From contig NZ_JACYXK010000024.1 in the NCBI RefSeq assembly GCF_014842975.1, positions 2,554 through 66,553 of the forward strand: 64,000 nucleotides of DNA. Reading direction: 5' to 3'. Shown here in pieces: positions 9,056-17,500 of the stretch. The position numbers were made by a program, and so were the translations under genes. Position 1 is the first letter of the stretch, and each line of letters opens with the position of its first letter. The notes beneath the pieces are model-generated. The model was not told the DNA's origin. It ran no database searches and saw nothing but the letters and a program-made list of their open reading frames with translations. Origin of the DNA: Rhodanobacter sp. DHB23 (GTDB taxonomy: Bacteria > Pseudomonadota > Gammaproteobacteria > Xanthomonadales > Rhodanobacteraceae).

Positions 9056-10165
9056 ATGGCAACCATCACAAAAACACAAGCGGGCACCTACAGAGTGCTC
9101 ATCCGCAAGTCTCGATTTGGCGTCCCACAACTAATCAAAACCTTCACACGCAAGGTGGACGCGGAGGCGTGGGCCAGGAAGATCGAGGGAGAAATCGAGC
9201 GCGGCGCGTGGCGCGACGTTGGCGGAGCCGACCGGATGACTCTGGCGGAAGCGCTGAAAAAGTACCAGACCACGGAGACCCCCAAGCACCGTGGTGCCAA
9301 GGTCGAGGGCTATCACATCAAGGCATTGAAAGAAGAAGCACTTGCAAAGACTGTGCTCGACCGCGTCACCCGCGGCAATGTGCGCTCACTCTGCGATCGT
9401 TGGATCGAGCAAGGCTACGCCGTGGCCACGATCAATCGTCGACTGACCATCCTGCATGCTGTTTTCGAGTGCGCGCGGGTAGATTGGCACATGACGGGGC
9501 TGAGCAACCCGGCTGAGGCGCTGAAGCTCAAGGGGGCGACCGAACGCGAACGTCGCGTCAGCTCCGCAGAAATAACCGCTCTCTGTGATTCGAGCGACTC
9601 CCCTTGGCTACCTGCTGCTGTTCGGATTGCCGTGGAAACTGCCATGCGCCGCGGTGAACTCAGCAAGCTGCGCTGGTCGATGGTGGATCTGGATGCCTGC
9701 GTGACCAAATTGCCCGGCCAGATCACAAAGGCGGGCAAAACGCGTGGTGTCCCGTTGTCGCCTGAATCGATCAAGGTGCTGCGGGAACTTTTGCCTGCGA
9801 AGAAGAGCAAGGACGAGGTGGCGGAGACTTCCTTGCTTGGCGGGATTCAGCCGCATTCGATAACGCAGGCGTTTGGTCGGGCCGTCAAGCGCAGTCGTGC
9901 CCAATACCTGGCTGACTGTGCGAAAAGCGGGGTCATCCCTGCGCCTGACTTCCTTGCTGATCTGACCTTCCATGATCTTCGTCACGAAGCCTGTAGCCGC
10001 CTTGCGAAGATTTTCAGCTTGCACGAGTTGATGAAGATCGTGGGGCATACGTCGCCCGCCATGCTTCTTCGTTACTACCACCCAGATCCAGAAGACTTTG
10101 CCATGCGTCTGCGCGATGTGGCCATGGTTGCCGCAAGTTCGATGACATCGGAGGTGATGCCATGA
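9056..10165 (+). CDS. int: Tyrosine recombinase / integrase
   Basis: 369 residues from the ATG at 9056; the start MATITKTQAG matches the usual integrase beginning, and the TTG 45 nt upstream is less likely. The N-terminal part is an Arm/SAM-like DNA-binding region. The C-terminal catalytic domain shows an Arg in TAMRRGELSKLRW (about 197), HDLRH (about 305), a second box with His in VGHTSPAMLLRYYHPDP (about 328) and the nucleophilic Tyr in RYYH (about 341). The enzyme would integrate and excise the element at the 3' half of tRNA-Val. It lies 126 bp inside attL, transcribed inward, and its 3' end overlaps the next gene by 4 nt (ATGA). Confidence 0.95.
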   Translation: MATITKTQAGTYRVLIRKSRFGVPQLIKTFTRKVDAEAWARKIEGEIERGAWRDVGGADRMTLAEALKKYQTTETPKHRGAKVEGYHIKALKEEALAKTVLDRVTRGNVRSLCDRWIEQGYAVATINRRLTILHAVFECARVDWHMTGLSNPAEALKLKGATERERRVSSAEITALCDSSDSPWLPAAVRIAVETAMRRGELSKLRWSMVDLDACVTKLPGQITKAGKTRGVPLSPESIKVLRELLPAKKSKDEVAETSLLGGIQPHSITQAFGRAVKRSRAQYLADCAKSGVIPAPDFLADLTFHDLRHEACSRLAKIFSLHELMKIVGHTSPAMLLRYYHPDPEDFAMRLRDVAMVAASSMTSEVMP

Positions 10166-10638
10166 GCCGTACGACCCTTAGCAAGAGGCTGCGTCTGGCA
10201 GGCCTGTCGGCCATGATCATTTTTGGAATCATTACTCCGTCGATGCTTCTCATCTGGCAGGCATGCACACCATTGGTAGTTGTTCAGAAGCTTGATCTTG
10301 GCACCTTTGTTTCATCCGTGGATTCCAGCATCCAGACAACCCTTGGCACTGTGACCGTGAAGGGTGCCATCTCTGCGCTTCGTGGCCAGAAGATGAGCAT
10401 TGAAGTGTTCAACAAAATTGATGGGCCGCAACTCTGTGTGGATGGTGATTTTCAGAGCTGCATGCCACTGGCCAGTCCGTGGCTAGGTTCGCTGGAACAC
10501 ACGCCGCAGGCGGTTACGGTCACCGACTTTCAGCGATATGGATTCTGTACTGGCAACGTAGAGGCGTGGTTTTGGACCGGTGTGTTGCTGACACTCCTCT
10601 ATTCCGTACTGGCTTTCTTGAACGAGAGCTTTCCCTAG
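10162..10638 (+). CDS. Two-helix membrane protein, unknown function
   Basis: 158 residues, translationally coupled to the integrase by an ATGA overlap. A hydrophobic segment at about 12-34 (LAGLSAMIIFGIITPSMLLI) and another near the C terminus (about 134-153) flank a soluble loop containing several Cys (QACTPL, QLCVDGDFQSC, YGFCTG). The loop is probably periplasmic, where disulfides could form. I do not recognise the family. It may be a surface or entry-exclusion-type product of the element, but that is only a guess from topology and position. Confidence 0.65.
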   Translation: MSRTTLSKRLRLAGLSAMIIFGIITPSMLLIWQACTPLVVVQKLDLGTFVSSVDSSIQTTLGTVTVKGAISALRGQKMSIEVFNKIDGPQLCVDGDFQSCMPLASPWLGSLEHTPQAVTVTDFQRYGFCTGNVEAWFWTGVLLTLLYSVLAFLNESFP

Positions 10639-10745
10639 CTTCGTTGGCGAAGACGCTCGTAGTGCTGAAGGCGCGAGAGCGAGATCAACTGATGAGGCCC
10701 GCAAGGCTCGTGTGATGCGCAAGCATCAGGGCGAAGATTGAGGTG

Positions 10746-10904
10746 ATGAACGGTTTCGACCTCTACATGATTGAGTTCTTGGGAACTCTCACCTTTTTGG
10801 CATTTGGCACGCTTCTCGGCAGCCACCTGCTGAATAGTCCGAGCAAGCCGAAAAAGAAGCACGTGAGTGGCTCCGAATCCGAGCGCGACCGCGAAAACTC
10901 CTAA
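10746..10904 (+). CDS. Small single-pass membrane protein (52 aa)
   Basis: 52 residues from ATG 10746, preceded by a GAGG-containing leader. It has one hydrophobic helix (MIEFLGTLTFLAFGTLLGSH) and a basic, charged tail (SKPKKKHVSGSESERD). Its last four codons and stop (GAA AAC TCC TAA) are made from copy 1 of the element's repeated intergenic motif. No homologue is recognised. The coding case rests on the ribosome-binding site and a sensible TM-plus-tail layout. Confidence 0.5.
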   Translation: MNGFDLYMIEFLGTLTFLAFGTLLGSHLLNSPSKPKKKHVSGSESERDRENS

Positions 10905-10912
10905 CATATAGG
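10890..10912 (+). promoter_or_regulatory. Element leader motif, copy 1
   Basis: CGCGAAAACTCCTAAC followed by ATATAGG. The GAAAAC starts 59 nt before the ATG at 10952. The CTCCT can pair with the AGGAG ribosome-binding site of that gene. Confidence 0.6.
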
Positions 10913-10951
10913 GGCACCAATTTCTGCTGCCCCCTTCAACAGGAGGACAGC

Positions 10952-11857
10952 ATGGGAAACGAAACCATCGCTCAGCGCGTACAAGCCTGGGCACGTCGGC
11001 AACCGCGCGCAGTTCTGATCCCCGTCGCGTTCATCGCGATCGTCGTTTTGCTTTCACTTGCTTCGGTGGCTCGCCGGGGATTCTCTCGAACTGCACTCGT
11101 GCCTGAGCACGTGCCCGTGGCGGAAACGGTCCTTCGCAAGCCCTTGCCGCCTGCTCCGGTCATCAAGCCACCCCTGGCCCTTCCGGTGGCGGCCACACAG
11201 CCACCAGCGGTGGTAGGTGGCACTGCACCAGCGGTTGTGCCAGCAGAGGCAATGCGTGGCACACCGCCCCTGGTTCCACAGGCGATGGTCAAGCCAACTG
11301 CGCCACCCGCCGGGATCGCGTCAGGCTGGGTCGAATCTTCCACCTTCCAGCGAGACCAATTCGGCCAGCTCTCGCAGATTGAGGCTGCTGCGGAACCCGC
11401 TCAACTGACCGAATTTCAGTCTGAGAATCCGGCGCGAGGCGGCCCGGACTGGGCGCAAAAATTCCAAGGTTGGTTCAAGCTCGATGCGCCCGCATCGATC
11501 TCAATCCTGCGTGTCGCCGCAGGGGTGGGTACGGTGGAAGCCACCATTGATGGCCAGCCGTTGGGCCAGCCGCTCTCCCTTGCCAATGAACCCGCGTCGC
11601 AGACGGCCACGCTCAATCTCAGCAAGGGTTGGCACACGTTCCTTATCCAAGTGAGCCGTGGTGGTTTCCAAGGGGCCAGTACGGGCATTGCCGTGCAGAT
11701 CGCAGTGGGTGATGGCACCACTTCGCCGATGTCGGTGGTGCCCTATGCCATGCCGCCTGTTGCGGTTGGTGATACCAACCATCCGACCGATGTGCCGACT
11801 TCAACGCCGGCGAAGCCTTCCACAGCCGTTGCAGAAACCGGAGAAGGTCATGAATAA
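10952..11857 (+). CDS. Bitopic membrane protein with proline-rich stalk and beta domain
   Basis: 301 residues with AGGAGG 7 nt upstream. A cytoplasmic N terminus (about 1-20) precedes one TM helix (VLIPVAFIAIVVLLSLASVA) and a Pro/Ala/Val-rich stalk (about 50-115, KPLPPAPVIKPPLALPV). A globular C-terminal domain (about 120-265) follows, with strands such as WFKLDAPASISILRVAAG and TLNLSKGWHTFLIQVSRGG, reminiscent of PA14 or jelly-roll folds. The layout resembles VirB10- or TonB-like envelope-spanning proteins, but no VirB10 motif is seen. It is first in a tightly overlapping run with the two membrane-AAA genes (8-nt overlap), so it is probably part of the same complex. Confidence 0.7.
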   Translation: MGNETIAQRVQAWARRQPRAVLIPVAFIAIVVLLSLASVARRGFSRTALVPEHVPVAETVLRKPLPPAPVIKPPLALPVAATQPPAVVGGTAPAVVPAEAMRGTPPLVPQAMVKPTAPPAGIASGWVESSTFQRDQFGQLSQIEAAAEPAQLTEFQSENPARGGPDWAQKFQGWFKLDAPASISILRVAAGVGTVEATIDGQPLGQPLSLANEPASQTATLNLSKGWHTFLIQVSRGGFQGASTGIAVQIAVGDGTTSPMSVVPYAMPPVAVGDTNHPTDVPTSTPAKPSTAVAETGEGHE

Positions 11858-12317
11858 GCTCATCGGAAGTCCAAATCTTCAATTGCGGCTTTTGCCGTGG
11901 AACGTCGCGGAAGATCTGACCTACACATGCGTTTGTGTGGGTGCCAGTGTTTATCTCGCGCACTTGGTTGCAATTGCTATTGGCATGGCGTGCATGGTTG
12001 CCGTACTCGCTCTCGCGCGACTGTCTCTTTGGCCAAGTGTCGGCTTGAGGTACTACTTCACGACTCGGAAGATGGCGCTTCCGCTACTTGCATTGATAAC
12101 TGGGGCGCTTATCAGCGCGGTCTGCCCGGCCTATTCAATTTTGCAGCGATCCCCAGTGTCTCTTTTGGCAATACAACTATCGCTTGCTGTGGCGGTATGG
12201 AGCGGCGCGAGCTTTGTTCGTCTCGTCGGGATACTGGATGGATCAAGCATGGCCGAAATTTTCGAGCTTATGCCGGGTTCCGATGGCGACAAGCGCGAAG
12301 GAGCAAGCCATGAATAA
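11850..12317 (+). CDS. Membrane protein paralogous to the AAA+ protein's membrane domain
   Basis: 155 residues. It starts within the end of the previous gene (GTCATGAATAA) and ends in the same arrangement with the next gene (GCCATGAATAA). It has three or four TM helices. Its central block (LSLWPSVGLRYYFTTRKMAL) and its ending before the tail (AEIFELMPG) match the downstream AAA+ protein (RRWPEVKLRYYFGTLKLAL and KNVFDLIPT). It therefore looks like a tandem duplicate of that protein's membrane domain without the ATPase, and may form a mixed membrane assembly with it. Confidence 0.75.
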   Translation: MNKLIGSPNLQLRLLPWNVAEDLTYTCVCVGASVYLAHLVAIAIGMACMVAVLALARLSLWPSVGLRYYFTTRKMALPLLALITGALISAVCPAYSILQRSPVSLLAIQLSLAVAVWSGASFVRLVGILDGSSMAEIFELMPGSDGDKREGASHE

Positions 12318-13674
12318 CCCGAACCTCGATCCGGCCATGCCGCAGGGTGTGTCACGCGTCCGTATTGCGATTGGCGTTGTGGTTGCGTTCCTTTTCCTTT
12401 CGCACCTGGAAGACCTTGCCGGCGGGTTGCTCACAGTGTCAGCAGCGCTGGCCTATGCCCGCTTGCGACGCTGGCCGGAGGTGAAGCTCCGGTACTACTT
12501 CGGGACGCTGAAGTTGGCGCTCCCTGCCTGCGCATTTGTCGTGGGAGCGGGTGCCCAGGTGGCACTCCTGTCACTCGATCAACCGGCCCTCGGAATCGGT
12601 GCCGCAGCGGTCGCTGCGGCGGCGAGCGCGGCGCTCATCCTCATCCTCGAAGGCAAAGTCATGAAGAACGTTTTCGACCTCATCCCCACCGACCAGCAAG
12701 CTCAGCTTGACGATTTTCTTGGTGCCAAGGCACCACAGGGGCAGCGTGCTGATTTTTCTCACCTCGATCCTGCCCGCATCGAAGAATTTCTGCGTGAGCG
12801 GGTGATTGGCCAAGACGTGGTCGTGCATGAGTGCGTGCAGACAGCGTTCCGCCGGGCACGACTGGCACGCCCCAACAAGCCGGTCATGACCGCGCTGTTT
12901 GTGGGCGCCACAGGCGCGGGGAAAACCGAACTGGCGAAGGCACTGGCAGGCGAGCTTTTCGCCGGGCGAATGATTCGCGTGGATTGCAACGAATTGAGCG
13001 CCGAGCACAGCGTGCAGCGCCTGATCGGTGCGCCCCCGGGATATACGGGGGCGGAAGAGGGCGGGCAGCTCTGCCGCGAAATTGGCCGGTTTGGTACGGG
13101 ATTGATCTTGTTGGACGAGGTTGAAAAGGCACATCCCGTGGTGTTGCGGACGGTGATGGGTCTTCTGGACGAGGCCAGATTGACCGAGCAATCGACCGGG
13201 CAGGTCTATGACGCCTCGGGCTTCATGATTGTGCTGACCAGCAATGCGCAGCAGGCAGAAATCGGCAAGATCGCGGCGGCCACCACCGATCCTTCCGAGC
13301 GCACGCGCAAGGTCAAGGACGAACTGAAAAGCAGCGGATTCCTGCCCGAAGTGCTGGCACGTCTGGACGCCATTTTCCCGTTTGAACCTCTGAGCCGGCG
13401 GGCGCTTGCCGCCATCGTTGGCCGCTTCCTGATGGGCCTCGCGCGTGAGGCTGGCGTTGAGGTGGTGAGCGTGGACGCGGAACTGCTGATCGAACTCGTG
13501 ACGAAAGCTGAAAAGCTCAAGGACTACGGCGTCCGTGAGGTAGTGCGCGCTGTCGAAAGCGCCGTGGTCGATCAACTGCTCGACCTCAAAGACCGCGGGG
13601 TCTCCCATGTCGCAATTAGGGTTGAAGACAACCGTGTCGTCGTCCACGCCGCGACGCGGGCAGTAGCGATCTGA
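12310..13674 (+). CDS. Membrane-anchored ClpB/ClpA-like AAA+ ATPase
   Basis: 454 residues. About 1-115 hold three or four TM helices. About 145-454 form a Clp-type D2 AAA+ module: a Clp-like entry (EFLRERVIGQDVVVHECV), Walker A GATGAGKTE (about 198), the pore-loop region GAPPGYTGAEEGG, Walker B LILLDEVEKAH (about 264), sensor-1 IVLTSNA, arginine-finger region LARLDAIFPFEPLS and a D2 small domain ending YGVREVVRAVESAV. Family knowledge: such modules are protein unfoldases or remodellers. Here it lacks the Clp N domain and D1 and is tethered to the membrane. The C terminus is followed by leader motif copy 2. Substrate unknown; a part in transfer-complex assembly is inference from context. Confidence 0.85.
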   Translation: MNNPNLDPAMPQGVSRVRIAIGVVVAFLFLSHLEDLAGGLLTVSAALAYARLRRWPEVKLRYYFGTLKLALPACAFVVGAGAQVALLSLDQPALGIGAAAVAAAASAALILILEGKVMKNVFDLIPTDQQAQLDDFLGAKAPQGQRADFSHLDPARIEEFLRERVIGQDVVVHECVQTAFRRARLARPNKPVMTALFVGATGAGKTELAKALAGELFAGRMIRVDCNELSAEHSVQRLIGAPPGYTGAEEGGQLCREIGRFGTGLILLDEVEKAHPVVLRTVMGLLDEARLTEQSTGQVYDASGFMIVLTSNAQQAEIGKIAAATTDPSERTRKVKDELKSSGFLPEVLARLDAIFPFEPLSRRALAAIVGRFLMGLAREAGVEVVSVDAELLIELVTKAEKLKDYGVREVVRAVESAVVDQLLDLKDRGVSHVAIRVEDNRVVVHAATRAVAI

Positions 13675-13675
13675 T

Positions 13676-13694
13676 CGCGAAAACTTCAACAGGT
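13676..13694 (+). promoter_or_regulatory. Element leader motif, copy 2
   Basis: CGCGAAAACTTCAACAGGT begins directly after the AAA+ stop codon. GAAAAC starts 41 nt before the ATG at 13720. CTTC can pair with GGAG of the ribosome-binding site through one G-U pair. Confidence 0.55.
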
Positions 13695-13719
13695 ACAGCC
13701 AACAAAGGAGACCGTGAAC

Positions 13720-13941
13720 ATGAGCAAGAAGATCCAAACCCTTGAAGCCAAAATCGCCAAGCTCCGCGAGCAACTCAAAGCGGAGCAAGCCGCCGAGCGT
13801 GAGCGGGACGAGCGGGAGCTTTTGCGCCTCGCTCGAACCGCAGGTTGCACGCGTGACCTGATCCGTATCGCACAGCAAAAAGCAGGTGCTGCAGCAAAGG
13901 CGTCGGATGCGAATTCAGGCCCGGAGGCGAAACCGGCATGA
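13720..13941 (+). CDS. Small coiled-coil protein, relaxosome-accessory-like
   Basis: 73 residues from ATG 13720, nine nt after AAAGGAG; a GTG six nt upstream is too close to that site. The first 40 residues are a highly charged helix with heptad pattern (IQTLEAKIAKLREQLKAEQA), then a short helical block (LLRLARTAGCTRDLIRIAQQ) and a flexible tail. Small coiled-coil proteins next to relaxase genes often belong to relaxosomes (TraD/MobC types), but no specific family is recognised. The stop overlaps the next small ORF (ATGA). Confidence 0.65.
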   Translation: MSKKIQTLEAKIAKLREQLKAEQAAERERDERELLRLARTAGCTRDLIRIAQQKAGAAAKASDANSGPEAKPA

Positions 13942-14114
13942 GCATCGAATCTGTGAAATCGAACATTCATGCCCGCTGCGCGGGCCCCGGAAAGTCGCGG
14001 ACAAGTCCGCTTGCTCGCGAGCTGCGCTCGTTCGCACACACCATGCACGCCTGCGGCAGCGCCTTCGGCGCTCAAAACCCCGGCAAACCCAACGGTAATG
14101 CGGTTTGCGGGTGA
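13938..14114 (+). CDS. Possible small coupled ORF (58 aa)
   Basis: The ATG overlaps the preceding stop (ATGA) and the frame stays open for 58 codons. The product is basic, Gly/Ser/Cys-containing and of low complexity (HARCAGPGKSRTSPLAREL), with no recognisable domain. Translational coupling is the only support. The DNA could equally be noncoding leader to the candidate oriT. Confidence 0.3.
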   Translation: MSIESVKSNIHARCAGPGKSRTSPLARELRSFAHTMHACGSAFGAQNPGKPNGNAVCG

Positions 14115-14136
14115 TGGCATGGGGGCCGTCGCTTTC

Positions 14137-14210
14137 TGCCGTCATTGTGCCGTCACAACACCCTGAAACCACGTTGTTGCGCGGTTTCAGGTGCCGCCGC
14201 CATGCCGTCA
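14137..14210. other. Candidate origin of transfer (oriT)
   Basis: Between the accessory genes and the RHH/relaxase pair lie three direct repeats of TGCCGTCA (14137-14144, 14148-14155, 14203-14210). Between the second and third is a perfect 9-bp inverted repeat, CCTGAAACC/GGTTTCAGG (14162-14170 and 14183-14191), with a 12-nt spacer. Iterons plus a hairpin directly upstream of a ribbon-helix-helix gene and a MobF relaxase gene are typical of oriT. I cannot place the nic site. Confidence 0.5.
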
Positions 14211-14243
14211 TGGCTTGCAGCTAAATCGTGGAGAAAAACAGCC

Positions 14244-14582
14244 ATGCAGGACGAGAAGAAACTCACGTTACGCGTGTCGTCGGAGAACGCGGAGGCGATC
14301 GCAAGACATGCCGCGAGTCTTGGCATGTCGATCAACGCCTACCTCACAGCCGCCGCGCTAGAGCGTGGCGCTGCCGAAGATCGGGATGATCGGCTTTGGG
14401 AACAACTCAATGCCATGCGGGATGAGCAAAACACGCAGTTCGTCGAATTCCGGGCGGAGCTGACAGAGGCGATTTCTACGGCGCTGGCCGCCGAACTCAA
14501 CGCAAGTGCAGAGCGCATCAATGGTGGGTTGCTGAAGTTCCGACAGTGGGCAGAAACACGTTGGCCTGTGGATCAGAAGTGA
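14244..14582 (+). CDS. Ribbon-helix-helix relaxosome accessory protein
   Basis: 112 residues from ATG 14244 (GGAG upstream). The N-terminal part, KKLTLRVSSENAEAIARHA followed by ASLGMSINAYLTAAALERG, is a classic MetJ/Arc ribbon-helix-helix fold that pairs DNA half-sites. The C-terminal half is a long helix for oligomerisation. Position immediately before the relaxase gene and after the candidate oriT suggests a TrwA/MobC-like role: binding oriT and modulating relaxase expression. Specific orthology is not claimed. Confidence 0.8.
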   Translation: MQDEKKLTLRVSSENAEAIARHAASLGMSINAYLTAAALERGAAEDRDDRLWEQLNAMRDEQNTQFVEFRAELTEAISTALAAELNASAERINGGLLKFRQWAETRWPVDQK

Positions 14583-14595
14583 GGAGATTTCAAAC

Positions 14596-17500
14596 ATGCT
14601 TGGTTTGAAGAAAATCAAGAGCGCTGCGCTGGCGTTCAACTACTACAGCGAGCGTGACGACTACTATCTGTCCGACCAAAGCGCGGCAGCGTGGTATGGG
14701 CGTGGCGCGGCAGATTTGGGTCTACGTGGTGACATCGACCCAACCGAGTTCCGCGATGTGCTGGCGGGTTCGTTCGGAGCGACAGCCGTCAAGAATCCCC
14801 AGCGTCATACACCGGGATGGGATGTGACTTTCAGTGCGCCGAAAAGCGTGAGCATTGCGGCGCTTGTGAACAAGGATGAGCGGCTGACGGCTGCCCACGA
14901 TATGGCTGTCAGGGCGGCACTCGACCACATCGAAGCGCACGTAATAATCACCCGCCAGCGGGATGCAACCAGTGGGTATGCGTACCGAAACACTGGAAAC
15001 CTCGTCGCTGGTGTCGTTCGTCATTCGACGTCGCGCAATCTTGATCCACAGCTCCACAGTCACGCCGTAATTGCCAACGCGACACGCGATCCTGTTACTG
15101 GGCGTTGGGCGAGTATCGACAGCCGACAGGGACTTTATGCCTGTCAGATCGAAGCCGGCAACGTCTACATGAATACCCTCGCTGATGGTGCGCGGCGGGC
15201 TGGCTATGAGATCAATTGGAAAGTGAATGACAAAGGAGCAGTTTGCTTTGATCTATTAGGCATTCCAGACGATCTTCATTATGATCTTTCGAGTCGTCGG
15301 AATGAGGTAGACGATGGGCTAGCCAAGCGAAATTTGAGCCGCAAAACTGCAAGCGCGGCGGCGCGCGAGGCGGTCACACTCGACACCCGTAGCCCCAAGG
15401 AACATGTTCCGCCAGCGCTACTGCATCAACGCTGGGAAGCTCAGGCAGCGCAAGCTGGATATGTTCTTGGTCAGCGGCCTGCCGATCGCATTTTGGCTGG
15501 TGAATCCGAACTGGCCATAGCGGCGGAAGATGCCGCCGTTCGGGACGCGATTACCCACCTTTCTGAACGCGAGACACGGTTCACCGCGCGCCAGATCATG
15601 GCGGAAGCGCGCAAGTTTTCGCAGGGACGGGCCGATGAAGTGACGCTGGGCGAAGCGGTTCAGCGCGCCCATGAGCGCGGCGATCTGGTCACACGCGAAA
15701 CGATGCAGGATGTGCCTGGTGGGCGCCGAGCGAACGTGGCCGGGTTCACCACACGGCAGGGGGAGGAAACCGAGCGGCAGATGCTGGCGGCGGCGCAGGC
15801 GATCGCCGCGTCCGGTAAAGGACAGGCACGGATCGGCGAGAACCAGTACGGCGACAATTCGGCGGCAATCATCGATGCCGCCATTGAGTGCCAGGAGGCT
15901 CTTACGGGCCATCGTTTTTCCGCAGAACAACGTGCGGCTGTGCGGGGCATCTTGTCCAGCGAAAGCGGCCTCCACGTGATCCAGGGGTTTGCCGGTACGG
16001 CCAAAACGACCACCGTGCTGGCGACCATTGCTGAGAAGGCGCGGGAGGCTGGCTGGCGGGTGCAGGCACTTGCGCCGACCAACAGTGCGGCCAAGACCTT
16101 GGGTGATGCCATTGGTGCGGAGGCGCAGACGGTCGCGGCAGCCAATCATTCCCGTGATCGGCCGGGTCAACGTAGGCAGCCGGAGGTATGGATCGTCGAC
16201 GAGGCCGGCATGGTCAGTGCCGGCGACAAACGCGACCTGCTCCGTCGGGCTCAGGAAAGTGGTGCGCGTGTCATTCTCGTCGGCGACGATCATCAGATTG
16301 GTAGCGTGGGGGCCGGCGCCGCCTTCGAGCAGATCAAGGCCGCTCATGCGGATGCAACCCATGAACTGACCGACATCAAGCGGCAGCGCAACGAGCACTT
16401 GCGGGAAGCCGTCTATGACGCGCTGAGCGGGAAGGTTTCCGATGCGCTGGATAAGGTGGACGTGCGCGAACACGCCACTGCAGGCGCCGCTGCCGAGGCA
16501 GTCGCGGATGACTACATGCGGGAGACTGCCGCAGGGAGGGACACCCTTGTCGTGACGCTTTCCCGCGCCGACCGTGATGAGGTCAATAAGGCAATCCAGC
16601 AGCGTCGCGTGGATGTTGACCAGGTTCATGACGTGCAGTGGGTTTCGACGCTGCGGGATCGGCAGATGACTGAAACGGAGCGGGCTGATGCTGCGCACTA
16701 TCGCGCCGGCGATGTCGTCGAGGCAGGGCGGGATTTTCGGGGTGGCCCGAAGCGTGGCGAGCTGGCTGAGGTCACCCGGATCGAGGATGGGAGAGTCACT
16801 GCACTGTGTGCTGACGGGCGCGAGTGGATATTTGATCCGGCCAAGTCAAACAAACTCCAGGTGAGCGAGCGAGTGCAAACTCGAATCGGTACCGGGGACC
16901 GGATCGTCGCCAAGGGGACGATCCGCACCGAGGACGGGGAGCGGATCAAGAATGGTTCGGATCTGATCGTTGATTGCGTGCGAGAGGATGGCCGTATCGA
17001 GGCCACGGACACCACAGGCCGCCGCCACGCCATCGATTCCCGACAAGGGGCGAAGATCGACTTGGCCTATGCGCAGACGGCCAACCAGGCGCAAGGCCGA
17101 ACAGTGGATGTGGTGATTGCCAATATGCGTTCGGGACAACGCAAGCTGGCAGATCGGCAGCGCACTTACGTCGCGTTGTCTCGCGCGCGAGAACGGGCCA
17201 TTGTCCACACGGATGACCGCAAGAAGCTTGCTGCCCAGATCGAAAGCCAGACAGGCAGAAAGGAAATGGCGTTGCCGGAGCATGGCAGGTCGGAGGAAGG
17301 CCATAATCTTGGCCGACGTTCGGCATCAGTGACGCCTGACGCTGAACGTCGGCCCGCGCGCGAAGCGCGCAGCCAGCCGGTGTCGCAAAAGGAGCGGGGA
17401 GAACAGGTACGAGGCGGTAACTGGAAGCGGATTGCCAGTACGGCGGGGCATGCCATCGGGCAGGGCGCGGAGCGGCTTGGGAATCAGATCCGGGACTACT

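Noticed and set aside
10952..13674. Filamentous-phage (Zot-type) morphogenesis cluster
   Set aside because: The ATPase has Clp D2 motifs, not Zot/FtsK-like motifs, and no phage coat or replication-initiation protein of that type is present.
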